From positions 38,573,662 through 38,637,661 of the forward strand of contig JAMXIF010000220.1 in assembly GCA_028583685.1 (NCBI GenBank): DNA of 64,000 bases, written 5' to 3'. The stretch comes from Petaurus breviceps papuanus (taxonomy: Eukaryota; Chordata; Mammalia; Diprotodontia; Petauridae). The notes beneath the pieces were generated by a model. It saw only the letters and a program-made list of their open reading frames with translations, did no database searches and had not been told where the DNA came from. Numbering within the stretch: position 1 is the first letter of the stretch; every line of letters begins with the position of its first letter. A program made the translations under genes and the position numbers. Positions 31,536 to 41,370 of this stretch are shown here, piece by piece.

Positions 31536-32569
31536 GCAAGGGTTTATGTCTCCTGGATACCAAGCATCATATCATGAATTACTTTTTCTGGGCTTCTCCT
31601 TGGCTTCTTCAGTTGCAACTCTTTTTGAAGACTTGCTGATGGCCTCCTTGGTATTAGTTCTAAATGAGCCTTGAGCTTAGAAAATGGAAAGGATTTATAA
31701 CAACATACTTCCCTTTAATTAGCCAGTTGACCACTAATACTGGAGTGAACCCTCTAGAAAAACATAAAAATCAGGAAATAGAGTTATTTGTTCACTTAAG
31801 GAGGGCAGGCAGATCAGCATTTAACTAATTATGTTTTTGAATGAATTTTAATCCAGGTTTTTGAGGGTTTCTCCTAGCCTACGGATCAAGTTCAGTCTTC
31901 ATCATCCTATGTGCTAGTTCTTTAGACCCTTATGGTTCCAAAGATCAAATGCTTCTTCTCTCTCTCTGTTTCCCTCCATTTACTTACAAAGTATATAAGG
32001 AATCATTCCATTTTCACATATGGAGAAAGGAGAGCCTGAGAAATATCAGATATTTATTTGCCCATGTTTTATATTGCTGGCAATTATTTGCCTTAAACTG
32101 GAAACCTTAGATCCCTGTCCTGTAGAACCATATAATTCAATATATTGACAGAGTAGAAAGAACCAGATACTCAAGTCCATTTATGTCCCAGTGTGTTAAT
32201 TCCTCTCAGTCTTGTTCTTGTTGGTTACTAGCTGAAAAGTCACATTTGATGAAAGACATTTATCTGACATCTTTATATTATATTTGCTGCTGCATTTATA
32301 ACATAAGCATTATATTTACCAAGAGCAGTGGAAAGAATGTGATAAGGTTTCCATCAAATTAAGTTAACAAATGTAGCTTTGATATATTTGGATCTCCTTT
32401 CTGTCATCTGACTCTGCTACCTCTAAGGTTTGTTCTGATAATCTTATAATTCCTTCCAGCTCTCAAACATGAAGGACATCAACTAGACCTATGATTTCCC
32501 TGAGAAAGGAATTCCAAATACAAATTCTAGTTGCTGTTCTCTACTATTCTCTTTGAGAGTTGCCTAGAT
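31536..32569. other. Unassigned stretch
   Basis: No transposon or gene recognised. A minus-strand frame near 31560-31680 is lysine-rich but short and without start, stop or family match. Confidence 0.35.
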
Positions 32570-32760
32570 CACTGGCATCAAAATCAAATAGAAATGGGGC
32601 AGACGAAATAATACATAATGATGCCTGCAGGCTGCATATTTACTTAGAAAACCTCATATTTTATTTTCTATGTTATATCATATTTTTATTTATTTTGTTT
32701 AATATTTCCAAATTACATTTTAATTTCATTTAAGCTTCACTCTGGACTGTTACCACTGGC
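32570..32760 (+). mobile_element. Non-autonomous DNA transposon relic, hAT-like (tentative)
   Basis: CATCAAAATCAAATAGAAAT, GCCTGCAGGCTGCATATTTA, TTTATTTATTTTGTTTAATA and CCAAATTACATTTTAATTTC follow a marsupial repeat I remember, with a 'gtcaaactcaaatagaaac' start and a 'gggccgcatattgac' middle. Termini are not resolved, so the superfamily is a guess. Confidence 0.4.
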
Positions 32761-32769
32761 TAGTATTTA

Positions 32770-32895
32770 ATACCTCTGTCCTAGAGCACAGAGAGGCTAG
32801 GACCACCCAACCCCTGTGTATCAAAAGGGCCTTGAACTCTTGCCTTCTTGATTTCAAGGTTGGCTCTCTATCAACTATATTATACCACATCTTGT
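32770..32895 (-). mobile_element. MIR-class SINE relic, antisense
   Basis: CAGAGAGGCTAGGACCACCC, GGCCTTGAACTCTTGCCTTC, CAAGGTTGGCTCTCTATCAA and CTATATTATACCAC match the inverted tRNA-like half of a MIR. Confidence 0.6.
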
Positions 32896-33022
32896 AGATC
32901 CTTCATTTTAATGGAGAATATATAAAGTCCATATGAGCCTTATGATTCCCCTTCCAGTTTTAAAATATTATGGTTCTAGATACATCCTTTTGAGCAAGTG
33001 AGTAAATATTAAATTGAGATTA

Positions 33023-33302
33023 GGTCTGCAGTCCCTGCTACAGGAGAGAACTGAGATTGGTGGATCTCTTGAGTTATGGAGTTCTGAGCTGTAATAGGGC
33101 TCCAGGGCTCCAAGTCTGGCTCCAGTATTGTGAGTCTTTGAGGGTGGAAGGCCACCAAAATGCCAAACAAGGGAAAATATGCCCAGGTCAGAAAAAAAGG
33201 AACAAGAGAAAACTTCTATACCAGTCAGAGGTGGAATTGGGCCTGTGAGTGTATACTACATTTCCAACAAGATAGAATCAGTCTCAAAGTATAAAAAAAT
33301 AT
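33023..33302 (+). pseudogene. 7SL (SRP) RNA retropseudogene
   Basis: 7SL is the RNA of the signal recognition particle. Here the Alu-domain words appear in order (CTGCAGTCCCTGCTACAGGA, GATTGGTGGATCTCTTGAGT, GGAGTTCTGAGCTGTAATAG). The S-domain word GCCCAGGTCAGAAA follows, and the 3' end reads GGCCTGTGAGTGTATACTAC to AGAATCAGTCTCA with an A-rich tail. The first ~20 nt of the RNA are missing and divergence is strong throughout, so it is a dead copy. The full Alu and S domains are present, which sets it apart from an Alu-type SINE. Confidence 0.85.
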
Positions 33303-33824
33303 TAGATGGAGATTATTAACTTTTGGAATTCTATAGAATAAAAAAACTATTGGAATTCTATAGATTAAAAAAACTCTGTTTCTGTGGGCAAATTTCTGTC
33401 CTGAGATTTTACCTTTCGCTCTAGGAAAAATGTAAATCCTTGAACTAAAAGGGCATGGGGAGATTATCCAGTCTAGACTCTAGACTCCCAGATTCATAGA
33501 GGTAAAGTATTATCTCTTTTTAGCTTTATTATTCCCCTCTACACTCCAACCAGTCACTCTCTACCATACACTGTGATTTGCTATTTTTGCATTTTTTCTT
33601 ATGAAAATCTCTATGTCTTCTCTCCTTTTTTACCTGTTGCATTTCTATCTGGATATCTCTTAAGGCTCAACTCACATTCCACCCCTTTCATTCAGTTTTC
33701 TGTGCTCCTTCCCTTTTCAAAAGCTTTCCTCTTTAGATGTACCATGATATTTTTTTAGTATTTTATCATGTAATGCTGTGTACATCAAAGTTTTCACCTC
33801 CCTAGGTCTTAGTTTTCTCATCTA
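33303..33824. other. Unassigned stretch with a short tandem duplication
   Basis: A 27-bp unit TTGGAATTCTATAGAATAAA... is repeated twice (33323-33349, 33350-33376) with two differences. The rest is pyrimidine-rich sequence with no recognised family. Confidence 0.5.
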
Positions 33825-33950
33825 GATACTTTGAGAATTTATTAAACACTTCCTAAGTATCAGCTGTTGTGCTAAGTGCTTGATATGCAAACAGAAGTAA
33901 GCAAGACTGCACTCAAGGAGCTTACCTTCTAATGTAGAAAGATAGCACAT
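33825..33950 (-). mobile_element. L2 3'-end relic, antisense
   Basis: AATTTATTAAACACTTCCTA, GTTGTGCTAAGTGCTTGATA, CACTCAAGGAGCTTACCTTC match the inverted L2 tail. Confidence 0.7.
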
Positions 33951-33964
33951 AAAGGTGAGCTGGG

Positions 33965-33966
<2 letters not shown>

Positions 33967-34009
<43 letters not shown>

Positions 34010-34192
34010 AAAGAGAGAGAGATAGAAAGACAGAGAGACAGAGACAGAGAGAGACAGAAACAGAGACAGAGAGAGACAGAGACAGACAGGGATAGAGAGA
34101 CAGAGAGAAAGAAAGAGATAGAGAGATAGAATGAGATAGAGAGACAGAGACAGACAGAGACAGACAGGTATAGAGAGACAAAGAGACAGAGG
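33967..34192. repeat. (GT)n followed by (GAGACA)n compound repeat
   Basis: About 40 bp of GTGTGT, then about 180 bp of GAGACAGA/GATAGA purine repeat. The serine/leucine-rich minus-strand frames of 119 and 147 codons over this tract are repeat translations. Confidence 0.96.
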
Positions 34193-34444
34193 TGAGGGGT
34201 AGTTAATAGTGTAATGGTATGTCTCAAACAGTGAGGAAATGTTGTAGAGACTTTAGCTCTTAAAAGATAAAGCCCAAGGTGGCCTATAAAAGGAGAGGGA
34301 AAAGAGAAGAGTCCAAGGTGCCAGTGGAGACAAGGCAGGGGCAATGATCCAAGTAGAGGCAGCATGGCTCTATGTTGGAACTATCATCTCCCTACTTTTC
34401 ATCTCTACAAAGAGGGAATTAACCTGAATGATGTCTATCTCTAA

Positions 34445-34560
34445 TATTCTGTGTATATATCTATTCCATCTTCTGGACTATAAGCTCACTGATGTTGTCA
34501 CCCCTAACACCTAACATAATGTTCAGCATGGTTCCCCAAATAAATGTTTTTTTGTATTGA
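34445..34560 (+). mobile_element. L2 3'-end relic, sense
   Basis: GGACTATAAGCTCACTGATG, ACACCTAACATAATGTTCAG, AATAAATGTTTTTTTGTATT is the sense L2 tail with its terminal AATAAATG. Confidence 0.6.
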
Positions 34561-34564
34561 ATCC

Positions 34565-34885
34565 TCATTTGCATAAGATCATGGAATCATGGATTTAGAG
34601 CCAGAAGGCAACTTAGAAGTCATCTAACCAAATCTCATTTTACATCTGGGGGAATGAATGCCAAGACATTCTAAGAAATTTCTCAAAGATCACAAAGATA
34701 GTAGGAGACAGAGCTGGGATTTGAACTCAAATCCTTGGAATCAAAATCCTGCATTTTCTCCTATTGTGCTATGCTGTTCCCTGAGGCAAAATGAGACCCA
34801 ATAAAGAAAATGTTTTGGCCAAGGTCGCATAGCTTATAATTGGTACTTTGGATCCCAGAATACAGAACTCAGGTCTCCTATCTTT
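34565..34885 (-). mobile_element. MIR-class SINE relic(s), antisense
   Basis: GATCATGGAATCATGGATTT, CCAAATCTCATTTTACATCT, GCTGGGATTTGAACTCAAAT and CCTATTGTGCTATGCTGTTC form one inverted copy. A second partial one (GGCCAAGGTCGCATAGCTTA) follows at 34790. Confidence 0.7.
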
Positions 34886-36054
34886 TATTGTAGGGCTCTT
34901 TTTCAATGCCATTTTAATATCCCTTTGAAATAACATTTTATTCCTTCATCAGACCTAAAGTCATTCATATTTCAGAAGTCAAAGCTATAATAGCCCTGTA
35001 TTCAGTAATTATTTTCAGATTACATTAATGCATCTTTTATCAAAACATTTCATTTTTAGAGTTGGTAATTTATTTATAGATGATTTGGGGATGAGAGATG
35101 CCTTGTTCATGATAAGTTCTGAATTAGATAGCATCAGCAAAAGAATTTCCTCTCACCTTAGTAGAGTTAGCAAAATAAAGTGCTAATAAAGAAAAAAAGT
35201 CAATAAATTTTGTATCCCTAAGGTGAGTAGACATACAGGAGATCTCCAGGATCTCCTTATAAGACTGTTCAAACAGTCAAACAATAGGCTTTCAGCACCT
35301 GGGTGCCAAACATTCTTTTGGACTATGTTAGAGGGTAGAGAAGACAATATTGGATATGGTCTTTGCCATATTATTAAGTCACTTAATAATAATAAATTTT
35401 ATCACTAAAAGTTTAAAAATTATTTTCCCCACAACCATCATTTGAGGTAGTTAGTACCAGAACAACAATATGTTCTCCTTCTCAATTTTATAGGTTAACA
35501 AACTGAATTTCCTGACTCCAATTTCTGTACCTATCCCACTATATCATGATCTAATTACTGCATGGCCTTTTCTTGACTTTAAGCATCCTTCCAGGCGAAT
35601 AAAGACAGGTGCCATACATAAATCCCATTGCCTTTCTTCTGCTCCGTGGAGCCCCAGACTTTATCTGGGGGTACCTAGAGGGCTCTCAAATGGAGCTGCT
35701 GCCAAATGGGGACACTTTTCCCATAATCACAACCTTTCTGTCAGTGGCACTTATAAGAATAGGTGCCACTTTAACAATACTTAAACTTATGCATTTAACT
35801 TAAATAAACACTTAAGAACAGGTTTCATTCTTGGCCAAACACTGACACTCTCTAATCCCAACCTCACTCTCATTGAAAGGAATTCAAAATCCCAGCTTCA
35901 CTAAGTCTCTTAAACTCACTGCCCAATGGTAAATGTTCTTCTCCTTTCTATGTTTTCTTCTCTGTAGTGGCAATGACCGGGAAACATCTTAGGGACTCCT
36001 AGGCCTTGTAAATCATCTAGGTTCTATACTCTTAGGATCTTCATATTTTAACAT
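34886..36054. other. Unassigned stretch holding one of a pair of related segments
   Basis: 34971-35085 resembles 40326-40440 in the same orientation (AAGTCAAAG, ATAATAGCCC, AATTATTT, TTGGTAATTT in order). Neither belongs to a family I can name. The remainder has no recognised gene or repeat. Confidence 0.5.
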
Positions 36055-36215
36055 CTTCCTTGAAATTGAACCCTCATATATGTATTATCTTTCACAATTA
36101 GAGTGTAAGATCCCTTACATCATGGGCTCTCTCACTTTTGTGTTTGTGTCCTCAGCACTTAGCACAGTACTTGGCACATACTAAGTGCTCGATACATTTT
36201 TTTTTCATTCATTCA
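36055..36215 (+). mobile_element. L2 3'-end relic, sense
   Basis: CACAATTAGAGTGTAAGATC, GTTTGTGTCCTCAGCACTTA, GCACAGTACTTGGCACATAC, TAAGTGCTCGATACATTT: a clear L2 tail. Confidence 0.8.
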
Positions 36216-36329
36216 CACATTAAGGAGAGACCTATTCCAAGTCTGTCTGAAGTGTTTTGTGTATAAGTTCTGCAGGAAGGGGAGGAGGACACATTAGTGA
36301 CTTACTCTAGTCTTTTGATCTTTTAGTGG

Positions 36330-36412
36330 GGGTAGGGCAGAGAAAAAAGTACTGAGTCTAGAGTTAGAGAATGTATGTTCAAATCTTGTCACTTACTTAT
36401 ATGACCTCTCAC
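36330..36412 (+). mobile_element. MIR-class SINE head fragment
   Basis: GAAAAAAGTACTGAGTCTAG, TATGTTCAAATCTTGTCACT and TATATGACCTCT follow the tRNA-like half of a MIR and then stop. Confidence 0.5.
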
Positions 36413-36589
36413 TGGCCAGCAACCCATGTAGAAATGATCTTTCAAATTTCAGTGCCTCAGGTCTTTACACTGATCTGTTTTCTCACTGATGTTTGTGCAC
36501 CTTCAGATAGTGTAGAATGCAACCCATTCACATTTCAACATATGCAACTCTTATCTGAGTTCTATCAATCCTGCACAAGAGGTTCCTCC

Positions 36590-36830
36590 TGACTTGCTGG
36601 AAGTCTCTTGGCATTCTGTGGGTTTCAGAGTAGCACATAAACTGTCTGTTTCTTATCTCTCAGTCTCACTACCTGACTGGCCTGGCTCTTTTTCTGGTAA
36701 TATATCTTTCTGATGATATCTTTTATAGCACTCTTTGAGAGCAATTCCTTGTTGGTAATATGCTCTAGCCAATTTATGTCCAGTGGGTATCTTTCTGTCT
36801 CCCTCTGTTTGGCCCACAAATCTTATCCCT
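36590..36830 (-). mobile_element. RTE-clade LINE relic, C-terminal part of the polymerase ORF
   Basis: The minus strand encodes ITNKELLSKSAIKDIIRKIY, followed by QVVRLRDKKQTVYVLL and, after a stop, NPQNAKRLPASQ. This follows the conserved C-terminal pattern of RTE-type polymerases as I know it (a KxRSxIKDVI...W.GHVARL.D.RW...W.PR..KRPRGRP series), with the tryptophans lost. It is a decayed fragment of about 80 codons. The RTE-tailed repeats at 1-92 and 54.3-54.7 kb may come from a related family. Confidence 0.6.
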
Positions 36831-37029
36831 TGGAAATCATGGTATTACATGATTCATTGCCATCTAGCACCAGAGAATGTTGGTGTTAAAAAAGTGGATT
36901 TTTGTTTCAGGGAAGAACTTGGTTGGGGTCATCAAAAATGGTGCACAATTTCCTAAATTGAGTTTTGTTCACTCTTATTCTCTTATTTAATTCTGGGCCA
37001 AGCTCATTGTGCCTTCAAAGCATCTTTGA
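36831..37029. other. Unassigned stretch
   Basis: No gene or repeat recognised. Confidence 0.3.
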
Positions 37030-37150
37030 AATAGGTCAAAAAGTATTTATCAGACTCATTTCATTGCAGGAACTATGCTTTGTGCTGGGGCTACAAAACC
37101 CAAAATGAATGAACCCTGCCCTTAAGTAACTTACATTCTACCATAGTCAT
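37030..37150 (-). mobile_element. L2 3'-end relic, antisense
   Basis: AAGTATTTATCAGACTCATT, TATGCTTTGTGCTGGGGCTA, CCTTAAGTAACTTACATTCT match the inverted L2 tail. Confidence 0.6.
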
Positions 37151-37496
37151 TGTTCCAAATGGTTGAGATATTTCTTTAGAAGATGAAGTCTTCCAGATGT
37201 TACTATTTTCAGATTCCATTGAGCTTATTACATTAAATTCTACAACATGGCAGAGCCTCTGAAATGATTTCTGTAAAAATGAAAGGAGCTTGACTTAACA
37301 CTCCACATGAGAAAAACCATGTAGATAAAGAATTTCTAGACTGTGATATTTAGATATATGAATAGCTCAGGATTTGGTCCCTCTACAATACCCCTGACAA
37401 ATGGCATGCTTTTGATTGAACACCTCCAACTGATGAGGTCCTAATAACTTTGTGAGGAAGCCCATTCATTTGTCAAACCATTGATGTGATAGATAT

Positions 37497-37540
37497 TTAT
37501 ATGATATGATACGATACGATACGATATGATATGATATACA
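37497..37540 (+). repeat. (GATAY)n pentanucleotide microsatellite
   Basis: GATATGATACGATACGATAC then GATATGATATGATATAC: about eight 5-bp units with a T/C alternation. Confidence 0.9.
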
Positions 37541-37690
37541 AGATGTAGTAAAAATGGCATTAGATTTGGAGTCAGCAGTTTGGGGTTTGAATCCTGCATC
37601 TGCTGCTACTACCTAGGTGACCTTGCGCAAGTCATTTAAATTCCCTGTGTCTTAATTTCTTCCTCTGTAAAATTAAAGTGTGGATCTGGA
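37541..37690 (+). mobile_element. MIR-class SINE
   Basis: GCATTAGATTTGGAGTCAGC, GGGTTTGAATCCTGCATCTG, GTGACCTTGCGCAAGTCATT, TCTGTAAAATTAAAGTGTGG: classic MIR head and core. Confidence 0.85.
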
Positions 37691-37984
37691 TAACCTAAAT
37701 AATTATAAAGTATTTCCTTGTACTAATGTCAGTACATTCCACAATAGAAATGTCTGGCTTTTTTTTTTTCCTTAGCAAAGAGCTAGCCACCCATGATAGC
37801 AATGGTAATTAGAAATGAATGAAATTTGCCTTGAAAAAAGCTATGATGTCTTTCAATACTAGGGCTTAGAAGATACATGGGAATGGGTAACTAGATAGTT
37901 ATCCTTACACACACCCAAACCTAATGGGCAGTTGATTAAGGAAGGCCTCAGCCATGAGCAAGAGGAACAAGTTGCAACTTGGGA

Positions 37985-38130
37985 TAAAGGAAAAATTAGG
38001 AACCAGGAGAAATGGCTTCCAGTATTATCTCTGTTCCAAACTACCTGTGGGATTGCAGGCATTTCACCTCCTTGGGTTTCAGTTGCATAATTGGTGTAAT
38101 GAAGAGAGGCAGTAGTTTAGGTTAGGATTC
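37985..38130 (+). mobile_element. MIR-class SINE relic
   Basis: AACCAGGAGAAATGGCTTCC, ACCTGTGGGATTGCAGGCAT, CCTTGGGTTTCAGTTGCATA follow the MIR core with strong divergence. Confidence 0.5.
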
Positions 38131-38324
38131 TCAAACCCCAAGTCATATTATAAGCTCCATTTTTTTTCCCCAGAAAAATACATAATCACAGTAACAATAT
38201 TTTTGAAGAGTGTCAGTAGTAGTGCAAATATTAGTATTTTGTGATAGCAAAACAAAAACAAAAGCAATGACCCCCTCCCCCCCAAAAAAATCCTGGATAA
38301 AAGTGTGTATCTACTGAATAGGAA

Positions 38325-38590
38325 ATGGGTAGACAAATTGTGCTATATGAATATAATAGAATGTTATTCCATGATATGAAAGAGTAAGGAATCTAGGGAA
38401 AACTGGTAAGAATAATACAGATTGTGGGTAAGTAGAACTATATAGTGACTACAATAATATAGACATAAACAGCCCTAAAAAAAAATCTCCAAGCTTTCAT
38501 TAACTGTAATGTCTGATCTTGATTCCAGATAACAAATTGTGAAATACAATTATATCCCTGCTATAGAAGTGAGATCGGGGAGTACGAGCC
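38325..38590 (+). mobile_element. L1 3' UTR fragment, sense
   Basis: GGTAGACAAATTGTGCTATA, ATAATAGAATGTTATTCCAT, ATATAGTGACTACAATAATA and CTTGATTCCAGATAACAAAT correspond to the region after ORF2 in marsupial L1. Confidence 0.65.
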
Positions 38591-38940
38591 ATGAATGTTC
38601 CACAAACTGTCAGAGTATGTGTGTCACTTGTGGTTGTGCTTACTCAGGCCAGCACAACATACAGCCCATGGGCTGCTTGTGGCTTGTCAAAAGATTTCAG
38701 CTGAGGGGTGGCTAGGTGATGCAGTGAGTAAAGGTGCCAGCTCTGGAGTCGGGAGGACCTGGGATCAGTTCTGGCCTCAGATACTTAACACCACACAAAA
38801 TAACTGGCCGTGTAACCTTGGGCAAGTTACTTAACCCCAATTGCTTAAAAAAAAAAAAGATTTCAGGTAACCTGAGAAAAATGTAGGGTTGCCACCGCTT
38901 GGTCTCCTGTTTGTCACATAACTTGACAATCAACCATACT
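38591..38940. other. Possible hAT-like relic interrupted by a SINE
   Basis: ACAGCCCATGGGCTGCTTGT just before the SINE is palindromic and resembles the 'cggcccgcgggccgc' words of some hAT-derived MITEs. Termini are not visible. The flank resumes after the SINE at 38867. Confidence 0.3.
38701..38854 (+). mobile_element. SINE of the 'CCAATTGCTTAAA' subfamily with 12-bp target duplication
   Basis: CTGAGGGGTGGCTAGGTGAT, CCAGCTCTGGAGTCGGGAGG, CCTGGGATCAGTTCTGGCCT, AACTGGCCGTGTAACCTTGG, CAAGTTACTTAACCCCAATT then GCTTAAA and an A tail. AAAAGATTTCAG is repeated exactly at 38689-38700 and 38855-38866. This sense copy defines the subfamily best. Confidence 0.93.
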
Positions 38941-39124
38941 CAGTCAATCTGTAGGCTAACCTGTCATGTGACCCACAACAATTAGTCATGTGACCCTTCA
39001 GTCTATCTCTAGTCTAACCAATCTGTGACCCAAAGAAGTTTACAAGTGGTGTCAGTTCATGTTTGCTGCTTTTCTTTGATCAGAAGGTCCTGCTATGAAA
39101 GGAGATGGTTTATCAGAAATAACT

Positions 39125-39510
39125 TGTATGAATGATTAACTATGACTGAAGCAGCTCTTCTCAGCACTACAATGATCCAAGACAATTACAGTACATGAAT
39201 GATGGAAAATGCAATCCACATCCAGAGATATAACTATGGTGTCTGAATGGTGATCAAAGCACATTTTTTCTACTTTTTTGGTGGCTTTTCCCTTTTGTTC
39301 TGGTTTTTTATTTTCATAGCATGATGAAAGTGGAAATATCTTTAACATGAATGCACATGTATAATCTATATTAGATTGTTTGCTGTCTTGTGGAGGAGGA
39401 ATGCAAGACAGGGAAAAATGGGGAACTCAAAATCTTATAAAATTGAATATTGAAAACTACCTTTACATGTAATTGGAAAAATATTATTTATTTAAAAAAG
39501 AAATAACTCG
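39125..39510 (+). mobile_element. L1 3' end, sense
   Basis: CACTACAATGATCCAAGACA, CACATCCAGAGATATAACTA, GGAAATATCTTTAACATGAA, AGATTGTTTGCTGTCTTGTG, GGGAACTCAAAATCTTATAA, CCTTTACATGTAATTGGAAA and a terminal A-rich run. This is the complete 3' tip and lets the inverted tips elsewhere be recognised. Confidence 0.9.
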
Positions 39511-40639
39511 CATAGAAATACAAGATATTGATAAACTATAGAACAACTAAAATATTCAGAGCAATGGTTTGGTAATTTAAGCTTAAAATAAATGCATAAT
39601 TTGAATCTGAAACAACTGATAGAGTGGTTCTCTATATCTCTTTCAGTTTTAATGATTTATGACTTTGAGTCTAACCTGAAGACAAGGCACTGGAGGAATT
39701 CTGGTGACAGATTCTAGATGGATTTCAGGACAATCAACGTCCAGAGAACCTGGGAGTAGGCAGAGTATGGGTGTCTAAATAGTCAGGAAGTCACTGTCAG
39801 GGAGGTTTGGCACCAGACAGTATGGGCCCAGAAATAGGAACCATGTCTCAGGGTCAGGATTCTAACCTGAAAAAAGGCCTGGGGCATAGGGTACCCAAGT
39901 GACTGAGAAATGGGGAATGGGGCTTGATTGGAATAGGTAAAGGAAGGCCTCAGTCAGTAAAACCAGCATACAAGGTTAGAGCAAAACCAACTGACATTGG
40001 TTTGTTGTTTGGCCACCTGGTCTATGGATGCCTCTTTCTAATATCCCTACCAAGTGGATAAAGTGGTTCCAGTGTCTGGGATGCTGCTAAGCCTGTGGTT
40101 AGGGGTCACATAGCTCCAGCTGTGGGAACTGGCGGACTGCAGGGGCAAAGAGCCAGGCTGGCCATTACAACCTCTTTGCTTTTCCTACTAATTGCTCTTC
40201 CATCAGATGTTCAATTAAAACGACCCTGTCCAGAATTGCCAAAGACCTCTGTTTTGTCTTAGAAAATTAAAGGGTAGTAACTGTTTTCAACATGATTATC
40301 ATCATTATGTCAGGGAGATTTTATACTTCAAAAGTCAAAGTCATAATAGCCCAGCACACTGCAATTATTTGCAAATTACCTTAATGTATTTTTCAAAAGC
40401 CCTTTTTGGCTCTTGGTAATTTGTTTATTTGCTAAAATCATCAGTGTGCAAAAATGATAAATAGTCTGGGATAGTCATGAATTCTTTTAAGCTGAGTAAC
40501 TTAATACAGACTCACTGCCACTCTGAACTTAGTTTAATATGGCTTTTCTCTTCATTAGATATTTAGTAGGGGGAAAAGGAAATATCGGTGACTTGTCCTA
40601 TACTTACAAAGCACATGGAAAATTGAAGTAGCTGTCCTC
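39511..40639. other. Unassigned stretch, partly GC-richer
   Basis: 39650-40180 is richer in G and C than its surroundings. Its end reads GGCCAGGCTGGCCATTACA-like text, and the reverse complement would begin TGTAATGGCC, reminiscent of an LTR start, but no partner border or target duplication is visible. 40326-40440 is the second member of the segment pair described at 34971. Confidence 0.4.
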
Positions 40640-41040
40640 ATAATTTCACAGAATTTGAAAGTTGGAATGGACCTCAGTATCCATGTAGTTTAATGCCAAA
40701 CCTGCCCCTCTCCCCCAACAGATCTCCATTTACAACATAGGCATGTGGTCATTTAGCTTCTTTTTTTTTTAGGTCTCTAGAGAAAGGGACCCTCCCCACA
40801 TCTGCCAAGGAAAATATTCTACCTTTGGACAGCTCTAATTGCTAGAAAACTTTTCTTAAGATCAAGTTTAAAGTAGCTTCTTTGGAAGTTCCACCCATCA
40901 CTCCTAGTTCTGCCCTCAAGGGCCAAATAGAACAAGTTCATGCTTTTTTCCCCTACCAAACAGCTTCTCAGTACTTGAGAGAAGCTATTATGCCCCCTTG
41001 GTTCCTCTCCAATATCCTTACTTCAATTTGGTGTGGAGAA
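40640..41040 (-). mobile_element. CR1/L3 LINE relic, antisense
   Basis: ATTTCACAGAATTTGAAAGT, TGGAATGGACCTCAGTATCC, CTTTGGACAGCTCTAATTGC, TAGAAAACTTTTCTTAAGAT, CCACCCATCACTCCTAGTTC and AATAGAACAAGTTCATGC are the antisense of the CR1 3' region as known from amniotes and, as L3, from mammals. Truncated at about 41040. Confidence 0.75.
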
Positions 41041-41084
41041 CTGACTACAATATCACAAATCTCTGGTGACGATGGAGGATATTT

Positions 41085-41370
41085 GGGGGCAACTGTTGAC
41101 CCAATGGATAGAGCAATGGGCTTGGAATTCAGAAGATTTGGATTTAAATCGGGCCTCAGATAACGTATTACCTATGTGACACTAAGTCACTTAATCTCTG
41201 TTTGCCTCAGTTTCCTTATTTGTAAAATTGGGATTATAATACCACCTACCTCCTGTGGTTATTGCTGTGAGGATCAAATGAAATAATATTGAAAAGCAGT
41301 TAGCACCATGTCTGGCACATAGTAGTTGCCATATAAATGCATATTCCTAGTCCTTCCTCCTCATTGTAGC
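41085..41370 (+). mobile_element. MIR/THER1-type SINE, full length
   Basis: GGGGGCAACTGTTGACCCAA, AGAGCAATGGGCTTGGAATT, CAGATAACGTATTACCTATG, TGCCTCAGTTTCCTTATTTG, GTGAGGATCAAATGAAATAA, CACCATGTCTGGCACATAGT. Head, core and L2-like tail are all present. Confidence 0.9.

Noticed and set aside
31560-31680. Lysine-rich minus-strand peptide as an HMGN-like or ribosomal retrocopy
   Set aside because: Only about 40 codons, no family-specific motif, no start or poly-A context.
33023-33302. A functional 7SL RNA gene
   Set aside because: 5' end missing, many substitutions and an A-rich retrocopy tail.
33822-34365. Two overlapping 119- and 147-codon Ser/Leu/His frames resembling membrane proteins
   Set aside because: The hydrophobic look comes from the (GT)n and (GAGACA)n repeats on the other strand.
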